A stretch of 64,000 nt of DNA from Algoriphagus sp. PAP.12 (GTDB taxonomy: Bacteria; Bacteroidota; Bacteroidia; Cytophagales; Cyclobacteriaceae): the NCBI RefSeq assembly GCF_026652115.1, contig NZ_JAPPSQ010000017.1, positions 37,239 to 101,238 of the forward strand, written 5' to 3'. Under the pieces are notes generated by a model that was not told the DNA's origin, did no database searches, and saw nothing but the letters and a program-made list of their open reading frames with translations. Both the position numbers and the translations under genes were made by a program. Shown piece by piece: positions 18,885 to 27,202 of this stretch. How positions within the stretch are numbered: position 1 is the stretch's first letter; each line of letters begins with the position of its first letter.

Positions 18885-20052
18885 CTTTCCTTCTCTTCAT
18901 CTCCCGTTTGACCAGTTCAAATTCTCTTGAACTTTGTCCTGCAATGGAAGTATTCTCTGCCGCTCTTCTTGTCAGATAAGGCATTACCTTTTCCACCGGA
19001 CCATAAGGCACATATTTCACTACATTGTATCCAGCATTTGCCAAATTGAAGGAAATATTATCACTCATCCCATAAAGCTGTGAGAAATAAACTCGTTCGC
19101 TCTTTGGGTCGATTCCATTTAAATTCATCAACTCAGTCAGTTGAAGACTACTATTCTCATTGTGCGTGGCACAGACTAAATAAACCCCATTTTCTACCGC
19201 AAATTGGATAGCAGCATCGTAATCGCGGTCTGTTGCAGCCTTATTCGGTTGGATAGGATCCTGATACCCCATTTCTTCTGCCCTCTCCCTCTCCTTTTCC
19301 ATATAAGCACCACGAACCGGCTTAGCTCCTAACAAATAACCTTTGTTCGCAGCTACGGCCTGAGCTTTTTTCAATCTCTCCAATGAATCATGACGATACA
19401 TCTGATAGGTATTATACACCACGCATCTTTCGGTGTTGTATTTCTCCATCATCTCATAAGTCAAATCATCTATCACATCCTGAAACCACGTTTCTTCAGC
19501 ATCAGATAGGATCTTGATTCCCAAATCATGGGCTGCTTTGCAAAGTTTATCCACCCTTCCTCTCAGTCTTTCAAAAGCCAGCTCTTCATCAGTAGTTAAC
19601 TTCTCACCAGCCTGGATCTTGGTCATGATGTGGTAATCGCCCAATCCAGTTACTTTAAAAACGCCAAAGGGCATGTAGTCTGTTTTAGCTGATTCTACCA
19701 AGGTTTCCAAAATCTCAGCTGTGGTCTTTTCAAAGCTCTCCTCATCTCCCTTCCCTTCAATAGATAAATCCAGAATGGACTTCACACCATAATTGGCCAA
19801 TTTATGACAAGCTTGGATTGTTTCTGCAATAGTTTCTCCACCGCAGAAGTGTCCAAACATGGTTTTTTTCATGATTCCTTTTACCGGCAGTTTCAGTTTA
19901 AAAGCCAAATTGGCCAGACCGATTCCCAGGTCAGAAATCAAATTATTATTCAGCGTTGCAAAAATCAAATACATTTTGCGCAGCTCCGCATCGCTTTTTG
20001 AGGCGAATGCAACTTTCAGATTCTCGAAAGATATTTGGGGTTTTACAGGCAT
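18865..20052 (-). CDS. Proline dehydrogenase
   Basis: FAD-dependent oxidation of proline to pyrroline-5-carboxylate at the inner membrane. The 395-residue monofunctional TIM-barrel protein shows MFGHFCGGETIAE, YDAAIQFAVENGVYLVCATH and the substrate-binding C-terminal motif YLTRRAAENTS. I start at the ATG at 20052 (MPVKPQ); an in-frame TTG at 20073 would add seven residues. Its final codons (VISGQ) are written by the intergenic repeat at 18861-18884, so the original C-terminus may have been altered. The dehydrogenase partner PutA/RocA is not in the window. Confidence 0.92.
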   Translation of the reverse strand: MPVKPQISFENLKVAFASKSDAELRKMYLIFATLNNNLISDLGIGLANLAFKLKLPVKGIMKKTMFGHFCGGETIAETIQACHKLANYGVKSILDLSIEGKGDEESFEKTTAEILETLVESAKTDYMPFGVFKVTGLGDYHIMTKIQAGEKLTTDEELAFERLRGRVDKLCKAAHDLGIKILSDAEETWFQDVIDDLTYEMMEKYNTERCVVYNTYQMYRHDSLERLKKAQAVAANKGYLLGAKPVRGAYMEKERERAEEMGYQDPIQPNKAATDRDYDAAIQFAVENGVYLVCATHNENSSLQLTELMNLNGIDPKSERVYFSQLYGMSDNISFNLANAGYNVVKYVPYGPVEKVMPYLTRRAAENTSIAGQSSREFELVKREMKRRKAVISGQ

Positions 20053-20480
20053 CTTGCTCAAATAAAGGTGCAAAGATATTAATAAAAAGGTTTTTGCTTA
20101 TGTTTTGTTAGGGATTTTGCCGGATTCCTACCTATAAATAAAAGGAAGTCAAAAAGGGATTTTCCAAGCTTTGGTTTTGGCTCTATTTTCAAGATTATCA
20201 AATTGGTTTTTAACCCTTGAAAAATAATTTGAAAGCCACAGAATCCAACCTCCATATTTCCTTTGCCTCTTTCAAAAAAGAGATAAATAAAATTTCCCCA
20301 TCCATTTTCCAAATAATATTCTGAATTGAATTAATTTTTAACCCCGAATTAATGAATTCATGATTTTTTAACCTGAATTTTAAAAGAATTATAAATGTTG
20401 GTTACTAACATTGTGTATTCATTAATTAAAATTTGAAAAAAATATTTTGCAAATAGAATTTACCAGCTTACATTTACGGC
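20053..20480. other. Long AT-rich spacer between proline dehydrogenase and the aromatic operon leader
   Basis: About 430 bp without a credible gene. It must hold the divergent promoters. AATGTT and AACATT form an inverted repeat around 20394-20412 next to a TTG (20411-20413) and an AAAATTTG (20428-20435) that could be weak -33 and -7 elements for the leader transcript, but spacing is short. Confidence 0.4.
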
Positions 20481-20576
20481 ATGTTAATCACAGCCGCGAT
20501 TTATTTTACCTTCTTTTACTTTTACTTTCGAAGCCAAAATCGAATCGGAGCTGTGTATTGTCTAGCCAAAAACTAA
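20481..20576 (+). CDS. Phe/Tyr-rich leader peptide of the aromatic operon
   Basis: A 31-codon open frame starts at ATG 20481 and stops at TAA 20574. Codons 8-16 read YFTFFYFYF, eight of nine being Phe or Tyr, and it has no Trp. It lies directly upstream of an operon for Phe and Tyr synthesis and is followed by a perfect terminator, so it is best read as a control peptide whose stalled translation reports Phe-tRNA and Tyr-tRNA charging. A longer overlapping frame in another phase exists but has no such composition. No strong ribosome binding site is seen, which is normal for the phylum. Confidence 0.75.
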   Translation: MLITAAIYFTFFYFYFRSQNRIGAVYCLAKN

Positions 20577-20624
20577 AAGAACATAAACAACTAAAAGCCC
20601 GATTCGAAAGAGTCGGGCTTTTTT
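20527..20624 (+). promoter_or_regulatory. Attenuator: mutually exclusive hairpins
   Basis: Four segments can pair alternately. Segment 1 is TTCGA (20527-20531), at the last Phe codon of the run. Segment 2 is TCGAATCGG (20540-20548). Segment 3 is CCGATTCGA (20599-20607). Segment 4 is TCGGGCTTTT (20613-20622). 1:2 is a 5-bp hairpin, 2:3 is a perfect 9-bp antiterminator, and segment 4 with AAAAGCCCGA (20593-20602) is the terminator. Segment 3 shares CCGA with the terminator arm, so 2:3 and the terminator exclude each other. A ribosome stalled on the Phe/Tyr codons would cover segment 1 and favour 2:3, allowing read-through. Confidence 0.72.
20593..20624 (+). terminator. Attenuator terminator upstream of the aromatic operon
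   Basis: Perfect 10-bp stem AAAAGCCCGA (20593-20602) and TCGGGCTTTT (20613-20622), a 10-nt loop and six consecutive Ts (20619-20624). It lies 21 bp before the first structural gene's ATG, where a simple end-of-gene terminator has no reason to be. Confidence 0.85.
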
Positions 20625-20645
20625 CATTTAAACACGCTCAGCCGT

Positions 20646-21743
20646 ATGAAATCTCACAAACAAATTAAAGACTGGGGGCTAGGACTCTCTACCCCGCTGA
20701 TTATCGCAGGACCTTGCTCCGCTGAAACTCCTGAGCAGATCGAGCAGATCTGTAAAGAAATGAAGGAAGAAAACATGGTTCCTCAGCTTTTCAGAGCAGG
20801 TATTTGGAAACCAAGAACAAGACCGGGCTCTTTCGAAGGAATCGGTGAAGACGGTTTGAAATGGATGGAGATCGTAAGACATCATCTTAACATTCCAATT
20901 ACTGTAGAAGTTGGTAATGCTGCTCATGCTGAATTGGCTTTGAAACACAAGGTAGATGTAGTTTGGATCGGAGCCAGAACCACTGTAAACCCATTCGCTG
21001 TTCAAGAAATCGCTGAAGCACTTCGTGGTTCTGATGTACCAGTGATGGTGAAAAACCCAATGAACCCAGATTTGGATCTTTGGGTGGGTGCATTGGAAAG
21101 AATGCATGCAGTAGGCCTGGATAAATTGGCAGCAATCCACCGCGGATTCTCTGATGCTTATGACAAGCGTTTCAGAAATAAGCCAAACTGGTCTATGCCT
21201 ATCCACTTGAAGAGAGTTTGGAAAGGAATGGAGGTTATCAACGACCCTTCTCACATCGCAGGTAGAAGAGACGGTATTTTGGAAATCTCTCAAAGAGCCA
21301 TGAACTTCGGTTTGGATGGTTTAATGATCGAGACTCACCACAACCCTGACAAAGCTTGGTCTGATGCCAAACAACAAGTGACTCCTAAGGCCTTGAAAGA
21401 AATCATCAATGCAATTGATTTCAAAGAACCGCTAGAGCAAATGGCCCCAGACGAAAAACTTCAGGATCTGAGAAGAGCTGTCGATCATCTGGATGATCAA
21501 TTGTTGGATATTTTGCAAGAAAGATTCGCTGTGATCGACCAAATTGGAGCACACAAAAGAGAGCACCATTTGACAGTTTTCCAATCTGACAGATGGAAAG
21601 ACGTAATGGAAAGCCGTACCAAAAAAGGTATGGAAAAGCATTTGAGCGAGAAGTTTATGAAGGAGTTGCTTTATTGTATTCACGAAGAGTCCGTGAAGAG
21701 ACAAGAAAAACAACTCCGTGAAGCTGAAGCTTTGAAAAAATAA
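20646..21743 (+). CDS. Bifunctional DAHP synthase / chorismate mutase
   Basis: The 365-residue protein fuses a 3-deoxy-D-arabino-heptulosonate-7-phosphate synthase (about residues 1-265; PLIIAGPCSAET, FRAGIWKPRTRPGSF, GARTTVNPF, a KNPMNPD loop, NDPSHIAGRR) to an AroQ-type chorismate mutase (about 275-365; LQDLRRAVDHLDDQLLDILQ and later IGAHKRE). It thus catalyses the entry step of the shikimate pathway and the committed step to Phe/Tyr. The fused mutase can act as a feedback module sensing prephenate or chorismate in related enzymes. First gene after the attenuator. Confidence 0.95.
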   Translation: MKSHKQIKDWGLGLSTPLIIAGPCSAETPEQIEQICKEMKEENMVPQLFRAGIWKPRTRPGSFEGIGEDGLKWMEIVRHHLNIPITVEVGNAAHAELALKHKVDVVWIGARTTVNPFAVQEIAEALRGSDVPVMVKNPMNPDLDLWVGALERMHAVGLDKLAAIHRGFSDAYDKRFRNKPNWSMPIHLKRVWKGMEVINDPSHIAGRRDGILEISQRAMNFGLDGLMIETHHNPDKAWSDAKQQVTPKALKEIINAIDFKEPLEQMAPDEKLQDLRRAVDHLDDQLLDILQERFAVIDQIGAHKREHHLTVFQSDRWKDVMESRTKKGMEKHLSEKFMKELLYCIHEESVKRQEKQLREAEALKK

Positions 21744-21764
21744 TACAATTGGCTGAGTAAAATT

Positions 21765-21793
21765 AGAAAGGGAGGCATCTTCTCCCTTTCTTT
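21765..21793 (+). terminator. Intercistronic hairpin between the DAHP synthase gene and aroB
   Basis: Perfect 10-bp stem AGAAAGGGAG (21765-21774) and CTCCCTTTCT (21782-21791) with a 7-nt loop but only three Ts after it. It may be a leaky terminator or an RNA-stability element that sets a higher level of the first gene over the rest of the operon. Confidence 0.5.
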
Positions 21794-21816
21794 ATCACTC
21801 CAATTTAATACATCCT

Positions 21817-22851
21817 GTGAATCCTGTTTACATAAGTACCTCACCAGTCCTAAAGCTTTCCGAATTATTGGAGGGATTAAGTTTTTCTTCTCTTTTCGTA
21901 TTGACAGATGAAAACACCCAGCAACATTGCTATCCATTGATTCAAAAAGCACTCCCTAAAGAACATCACCTATTCACTTTCCCTGCGGGGGAATCCCACA
22001 AAAACCTAGAAACCTGTGCTTCTATTTGGTCTGAGATGACCGAGGCCGGACTAGACCGAAAGGCACTTTGCCTCAATATCGGTGGTGGAGTATTGGGAGA
22101 CATGGGAGGATTTTGTGCCAGTATTTACAAAAGAGGAATCCGATTCATCAATATGCCCACCACCCTACTTTCTCAGGTTGATGCCAGTGTTGGAGGGAAG
22201 TTGGGAATTGATTTTGAAGGATTAAAAAATCATTTGGGAGTTTTCAATGAACCGGAATTTGTATTAATCAGTCCGGAATTTCTAAAAACCCTTCCTGAAA
22301 ATGAATTAAGGTCCGGTTTTGCAGAAATAATCAAGCATGGATTGATTAAGGATCACACCTATTTTGAAATGCTCAATTTTGAGGATTGGAAAACCAATGA
22401 TTGGGAATACTTAATCGAACATTCGGTTGCCATCAAAAAGGCTGTGGTTCAAGAAGATCCAAAAGAAGCAGGACTTCGAAAAATTTTGAATTTTGGTCAT
22501 ACTATTGGACATGCCTTGGAAACTCATTTTCTGGATGGCCCTAAGCACCTTCTTCACGGAGAAGCGATTGCTGCAGGTATGATCTGTGAAGCATGGCTTT
22601 CTGTTCAAAAAACAGGTTTATCCCAAGAGGATCTGAACCAGATTCAGGAGAAACTTTTACAGGTCTACGGCAAAATCCAGCTTTCCAAAGATGACTTTGG
22701 AGCAGCATTGGACCTTTGTCTTCAGGACAAAAAGAATGAAGGAAAGGAAATTCTCTTTTCCCTCCTTGAAAATATTGGGAATTGCACATACAATATCCCT
22801 GTCAGCAGAAAAGAAATCGAAGCTGCACTCTCCTATTATTGCACTATTTAA
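21817..22851 (+). CDS. aroB: 3-Dehydroquinate synthase
   Basis: NAD- and Zn-dependent second step of the shikimate pathway, converting DAHP to 3-dehydroquinate. The 344-residue protein shows GGGVLGDMGGFCA, PTTLLSQVDASVGGK, a Lys in EIIKHGLI and the Zn ligands in NFGHTIGHALE and HGEAIAAGM. GTG at 21817 is the only sensible start, as the first internal ATGs would remove the N-terminal strand. Second gene of the operon. Confidence 0.95.
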   Translation: MNPVYISTSPVLKLSELLEGLSFSSLFVLTDENTQQHCYPLIQKALPKEHHLFTFPAGESHKNLETCASIWSEMTEAGLDRKALCLNIGGGVLGDMGGFCASIYKRGIRFINMPTTLLSQVDASVGGKLGIDFEGLKNHLGVFNEPEFVLISPEFLKTLPENELRSGFAEIIKHGLIKDHTYFEMLNFEDWKTNDWEYLIEHSVAIKKAVVQEDPKEAGLRKILNFGHTIGHALETHFLDGPKHLLHGEAIAAGMICEAWLSVQKTGLSQEDLNQIQEKLLQVYGKIQLSKDDFGAALDLCLQDKKNEGKEILFSLLENIGNCTYNIPVSRKEIEAALSYYCTI

Positions 22852-22875
22852 TTTTCAACCTTGTCTACAGAAACC

Positions 22876-24105
22876 ATGGAGATTTTAGAACTGAGCCAAA
22901 AATCAGCCTTCGCTCCTACGACCATACCACTTCCTTCCTCCAAAAGTGAATCTAACCGAGTTCTGATCATTGATGCTTTGACTGAGGGCAAAAATGAAAT
23001 CTCCAACCTCGCTGAGGCTCGGGATACCCAAACCATGATTCGACTGCTGGGAAAGAATCCTCCAGTCTATGATGTATTGGATGCGGGGACAACGATGCGC
23101 TTTTTGACTGCTTATGCAGCCATCACCAACCAAAATAAAGTCATGACTGGCACAGCTAGAATGTGTCAGAGACCTATCGGTATTTTGGTGGATGCATTAA
23201 GAGCAATTGGAGCAGAAATTCATTATATGAATGTGGAAGGTTATCCTCCATTGGCAATTCATGGATTGGCAGAACAAACTTCAGATAATGTAAAAATCAG
23301 AGGAGACGTTTCCAGCCAATACATTTCTGCCATGCTAATGATCGCTCCAATTCTTCCCAAAGGACTGGAAATCGAACTAGAAGGAAAAGTAGGAAGTAGA
23401 ACCTACATTGAAATGACTCTGGAATTGATGGCCAAATTTGGTATCAACTACTCCTGGGAAGAAAATATCATCAAAGTAGCTCACCAAAGCTATCAACCTA
23501 CCGAATTCATGGTAGAAAGCGACTGGTCTGGTGCGAGTTACTGGTTTAGTTTGCTAGCCTGTGCTGATTCAGGAGAGCTATTTTTGAAGGGACTAAAAGA
23601 AGACAGTTTGCAAGGAGATTCCAAAATCGTGGAGATCATGTCTCATTTGGGAATCAAAAGCACCTTTAATAAGGAAGGAGTCAAATTGGAAAAAATTCCG
23701 GTAACTGGTTTAAAAGAATTTGATTTCACCCACTGCCCGGATTTAGCTCAAACAGTTGCCGTGACTTGTGCCATTTTGGGTCAAGATGCCAAATTCACCG
23801 GCTTAGAAAGTTTGAGAATCAAGGAAACGGATCGGATCTACGCCTTGCAGCAGGAGTTAGCCAAATTCAATGCGGAATTCAACGAAGTTGAACCTGAAGT
23901 CTTTCAGGTAATTCCATCGGTAACCATGCCGAATGAAGTGCAAATCCATACCTATGATGACCATAGAATGGCCATGGCTTTTATGCCACTTTTAACCAAA
24001 ACCAAAGTTTTGATTGAGGATCCTGAAGTGGTAAACAAATCCTATCCAAGTTTCTGGAAACACTGTCAATTGGCTGGAATCAGCTGTGTCAATCATGAGT
24101 CATAA
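22876..24105 (+). CDS. aroA: 3-Phosphoshikimate 1-carboxyvinyltransferase (EPSP synthase)
   Basis: Joins shikimate-3-phosphate and PEP in the shikimate pathway. The product is 409 residues from the ATG at 22876; a TTG at 22861 would add MSTET and cannot be excluded. Seen are LPSSKSESNRVL (PEP-binding Lys), DAGTTMRFLTAYA, DVSSQYISAML, RIKETDRI and DDHRMAMAF. The N-terminal substrate loop reads AGTTMRF, somewhat unlike the LGNAGTxxR of E. coli AroA, as in other class II-like enzymes. Its last 11 bp overlap pheA. Confidence 0.93.
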   Translation: MEILELSQKSAFAPTTIPLPSSKSESNRVLIIDALTEGKNEISNLAEARDTQTMIRLLGKNPPVYDVLDAGTTMRFLTAYAAITNQNKVMTGTARMCQRPIGILVDALRAIGAEIHYMNVEGYPPLAIHGLAEQTSDNVKIRGDVSSQYISAMLMIAPILPKGLEIELEGKVGSRTYIEMTLELMAKFGINYSWEENIIKVAHQSYQPTEFMVESDWSGASYWFSLLACADSGELFLKGLKEDSLQGDSKIVEIMSHLGIKSTFNKEGVKLEKIPVTGLKEFDFTHCPDLAQTVAVTCAILGQDAKFTGLESLRIKETDRIYALQQELAKFNAEFNEVEPEVFQVIPSVTMPNEVQIHTYDDHRMAMAFMPLLTKTKVLIEDPEVVNKSYPSFWKHCQLAGISCVNHES

Positions 24106-24916
24106 AATCGCTATCCAGGGAGTCCCTGGTTCCTTTCACCATCAGGTCAGCTTAAATCTTTTTGGGGAAGATACCACCGTATTGCCTTTCAATACCTTTG
24201 AGGGAGTTGCCAAGTCTGTTGCCACTGGTGAAGCTGATTACGGAGTAATGGCCATAGAAAATTCCATTGCAGGAGCTATTCTTCCCAATTATGAAATAAT
24301 CGACCGCAACGGCCTTTTCGTCCGGGGTGAATATTACCTGCCGATTGCCCATCAATTGATGGCTTTGCCAGGACAGAAAATTGAAGATATTCAGGAGGTT
24401 CGTTCCCATCCTATGGCGATCCTCCAATGTAAACCATTTTTGGCTCAATATCCTCATTTGGATGCCAAGGATGATGTGGATACTGCCGCTGTGGCTCAAA
24501 GAATTGCCGAAAATCAGCTCAAAGGAATTGCCGGAATCGCTTCTAAAATCGCAGCAGAAATCTACGGATTGGAAATAATTGCTGAAGATATCCAAACCGT
24601 AAAAAACAATTTTACCCGATTCATTATTTTAGAAAAAGAGTCTTCAGAAAAGCCTACTGATGTCAACAAGGTTTCTTTCAAGGTAACTATTCAAAATGAA
24701 AAAGGTGGATTGGCTCAATTGCTTACCATGCTGGCTGAAAAAGGGCTTGATTTAAGTAAGATACAATCCATTCCTGTGATCCAAAAGCCTTGGGAATATG
24801 CATTTTTCATTGATGCAGTCTTTAGCAATTACGATTCCTATCAAGAAGCAATGAAGCTGGTTCAGGAGAATTTTGGAGAGTTAAAAATATTCGGAGAATA
24901 CAAAAGCCAGAAATAA
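24095..24916 (+). CDS. pheA: Prephenate dehydratase with ACT domain
   Basis: Converts prephenate to phenylpyruvate, the committed step to Phe. The 273-residue protein has the PDT domain (KIAIQGVPGSFHHQ, GVMAIENSIAG, and NNFTRFIIL with the catalytic Thr) and a C-terminal ACT domain (about 195-270) with an ESxP-like QSIPVI for Phe feedback. Unlike enterobacterial PheA it has no mutase domain; that activity is on the DAHP synthase. I start at ATG 24095 rather than GTG 24086. Overlaps aroA by 11 bp and the next gene by 1 bp. Confidence 0.94.
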   Translation: MSHKIAIQGVPGSFHHQVSLNLFGEDTTVLPFNTFEGVAKSVATGEADYGVMAIENSIAGAILPNYEIIDRNGLFVRGEYYLPIAHQLMALPGQKIEDIQEVRSHPMAILQCKPFLAQYPHLDAKDDVDTAAVAQRIAENQLKGIAGIASKIAAEIYGLEIIAEDIQTVKNNFTRFIILEKESSEKPTDVNKVSFKVTIQNEKGGLAQLLTMLAEKGLDLSKIQSIPVIQKPWEYAFFIDAVFSNYDSYQEAMKLVQENFGELKIFGEYKSQK

Positions 24917-26058
24917 TGAAAGGTTTTGCAAAACGCATTGAAACCGTCCAAGAATACTACTTTTCGGCAAAATTAAGGGAAGTTGCTCAACTAGTGGCAG
25001 CAGGTAAACCTATCATCAATTTGGGAATTGGTAGTCCAGACCTCCCTCCTGCACCCGAAGTGATTCAAGCTTTAAAAAGCACAGCTGAAAATTCACAATC
25101 CCACGGATATCAATCCTATCAGGGAATCCCGGAATTGAGGATTTCCATGGCAGATTTTTATCTCAAAGAATATGGAGTTGAGCTAAATCCACAAAAAGAA
25201 ATTCTTCCACTAATGGGTTCCAAAGAAGGCATTCTGCATATCAGCATGTGCTTTTTGAATCCAGGCGATCAAGTTTTGATTCCGAACCCAGGCTATCCAA
25301 CCTATAGTTCGGTTACCAATTTAGTAGAAGCAGAACCTGTTTATTATTCATTGAAGGAAACAGGCGAACCAGATTGGGAAGCTCTAGAGGCCATTGATCT
25401 GACCCGGGTTAAACTCATGTGGATCAACTACCCTCATATGCCGACCGGAGCATTGGGAAGCAAAGCCTTATTCCAAAAACTCGTAGATTTTGCCAAAAAG
25501 AATGATTTGGTTCTTATCAATGACAATCCTTATAGCCACATTCTAAACCCTGAGCCCTTGAGCATTTTGGGAATAGAAGGCGCCAAGGATGTTGCTTTGG
25601 AATTGAATTCACTCAGTAAATCCTTTAATATGCCAGGTTGGAGAGTGGGAATGCTTTCCGGTAGAGAAGACTGGATCGCCTCCGTACTAAAAGTGAAATC
25701 CAATATGGATTCAGGTATGTTTCTTGGAATCCAAAAAGGGGCTATTGCAGCCTTAAAATTGGGAAAAACCTGGTTTCAGGACATGAATGAGCACTACGAA
25801 AACCGTAGAAAACTCATCTGGAAGTTGGCAGATTTGTTGAATTTAACCTATCAAAAGAACTCGGGTGGGCTATTTGTCTGGTGCAAAGTACCAGAAGGGC
25901 AATCCGCCGAGGAATTAGTAGACTTCCTGCTTTACGAAAAGAATATTTTTATCACTCCGGGTAAGATCTTTGGATCGGTTGGGGAATCTTATGTCAGATT
26001 CTCCCTTTGTATGCCTGAATTCAAAATCCTGGAAGCAATTAACAGAATCAAAAAATAA
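24916..26058 (+). CDS. Class I/II PLP aminotransferase, probably aromatic
   Basis: A 380-residue fold-type I transaminase with NLGIGSPDLPP, PGYPTYSS, INDNPYSHI and the PLP Lys235 in LSKSFNMPGWRVGM. Overall resemblance is to the LL-DAP/alanine/aspartate aminotransferase group. Its position between pheA and tyrA, with a TAATG overlap, makes it the likely phenylpyruvate / 4-hydroxyphenylpyruvate transaminase of the pathway; that substrate call is inference from context. Confidence 0.88.
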   Translation: MKGFAKRIETVQEYYFSAKLREVAQLVAAGKPIINLGIGSPDLPPAPEVIQALKSTAENSQSHGYQSYQGIPELRISMADFYLKEYGVELNPQKEILPLMGSKEGILHISMCFLNPGDQVLIPNPGYPTYSSVTNLVEAEPVYYSLKETGEPDWEALEAIDLTRVKLMWINYPHMPTGALGSKALFQKLVDFAKKNDLVLINDNPYSHILNPEPLSILGIEGAKDVALELNSLSKSFNMPGWRVGMLSGREDWIASVLKVKSNMDSGMFLGIQKGAIAALKLGKTWFQDMNEHYENRRKLIWKLADLLNLTYQKNSGGLFVWCKVPEGQSAEELVDFLLYEKNIFITPGKIFGSVGESYVRFSLCMPEFKILEAINRIKK

Positions 26059-26063
26059 GAATC

Positions 26064-26912
26064 ATGAAAAAAATTCATATCGTTGGATTAGGCCTTTTAG
26101 GAGGTTCATTTGGTCTGGGAGCCTTGAGAAAATTTCCGGAGCTTCAGGTAACCGGCACTGATATTTCTGAGCAAAACCTAAAAGATGCTTTGACATTGGG
26201 GATCATCACCGAGGCAAAGGAAAAACCTGATTCTGATACAGATTTGGTGATTTTGGCCACTCCCGCCGATACCTTGGGAGATTTGCTAAAAGAGACTTTG
26301 GACCAAATTGGAGATGATACTTTGGTCATTGATTTGGGTTCTACCAAAGCCAAGCTTTGTAGAGAAATTGCAGACCATCCCAAAAGGAAACAATACCTGG
26401 CCGGTCACCCTATTGCCGGAACAGAATACTCTGGCCCTAAGGCTGCTTTTGCAGATCTTTTGGATAGAAAGGTGATGATAATCTGTGACTTGGAAAAAAC
26501 AGATTTGAATCTAAAAGAAAAAGCCTATGAGCTCTTTGACGCTTTAAACCTTAAACTAAGGTTCATGGATCCGGAGGAACATGATAGGCATTTGGCATTC
26601 GTATCACATCTATCGCATATCACCTCATTTATGTTGGGTAAGACCGTTCTGCAAAAAATGGAGGATGAGAAAAACATTTTCGATATGGCTGGATCAGGTT
26701 TTGCCTCTACCGTCCGATTGGCAAAGTCCTCACCTGCTATGTGGGCGCCGATTTTGACAGAAAACAAAGAAAACATCTTGGCTTCTTTGGACGGCTACAT
26801 CTCCAATCTAACTGCGATGCGAGAAAAGATAGCCAAATCAGATAGCGAAGGTATCTACGAAGAATTTTCAGAAATCAATAAAATCCGGGACATCCTGGAT
26901 TTGGGGAAATAA
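26064..26912 (+). CDS. tyrA: Prephenate dehydrogenase
   Basis: NAD(P)-dependent oxidative decarboxylation of prephenate to 4-hydroxyphenylpyruvate, the Tyr branch. The 282-residue protein has a Rossmann motif GLGLLGGSFGLG, LATPAD, the GHPIAGTEYSGP active-site loop and an active-site His in SHLSHITSF. There is no C-terminal ACT domain. Starts 5 bp after the aminotransferase and is the last gene of the operon, closed by a terminator. Confidence 0.94.
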   Translation: MKKIHIVGLGLLGGSFGLGALRKFPELQVTGTDISEQNLKDALTLGIITEAKEKPDSDTDLVILATPADTLGDLLKETLDQIGDDTLVIDLGSTKAKLCREIADHPKRKQYLAGHPIAGTEYSGPKAAFADLLDRKVMIICDLEKTDLNLKEKAYELFDALNLKLRFMDPEEHDRHLAFVSHLSHITSFMLGKTVLQKMEDEKNIFDMAGSGFASTVRLAKSSPAMWAPILTENKENILASLDGYISNLTAMREKIAKSDSEGIYEEFSEINKIRDILDLGK

Positions 26913-26935
26913 TTAGACCCAATCGATAACCTAAG

Positions 26936-26961
26936 ACCACGGAGCAATTCGTGGTTTTTTT
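26936..26961 (+). terminator. Intrinsic terminator after tyrA
   Basis: Stem ACCACG (26936-26941) and CGTGGT (26950-26955), an 8-nt loop and a run of Ts from 26955. Confidence 0.8.
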
Positions 26962-27016
26962 GTTGTCTCTGAGATCGCTGTGGTTTTCAACCCGAAGATT
27001 CGTAATTTGGAACTAC

Positions 27017-27191
27017 TTAAACCCGCAATATGCATTAGACTTCCTATTCCGAGCCCAAATCACTTCGAAATCAATCGCTTCGCTGCATTTAACTCTTTCA
27101 CCAGAGCGGTGCTTTGCCTCATTCGTTAAATGCTTGATTTTCTTGTAATTTGAACTCTCACAACGGATCCTAATACATAATCCGGGTTAAA
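27017..27191. repeat. Small element with imperfect 22-bp terminal inverted repeats
   Basis: Bases 27017-27038 and 27170-27191 are inverted repeats matching at 18 of 22 positions (TTAAACCCG near one end, CGGGTTAAA at the other). Inside, GCATTTAAC (27085-27093) and GTTAAATGC (27125-27133) also pair. GTAATTTGGAACT near the left end recurs as GTAATTTGAACT at 27145-27156. No coding capacity. It looks like a MITE-like or REP-like dispersed element between tyrA and the Kelch gene. Confidence 0.55.
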
Positions 27192-27202
27192 CCTACATAA
27201 CC

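Noticed and set aside
20079..20312. 77-codon minus-strand frame upstream of proline dehydrogenase
   Set aside because: AT-rich spacer with no family signal; more likely the promoter region.
20447..20668. A longer frame overlapping the attenuator and the first aromatic gene
   Set aside because: It has no sensible composition, ends inside the DAHP synthase gene in another phase, and overlaps the Phe/Tyr-rich leader that has a clear regulatory reading.
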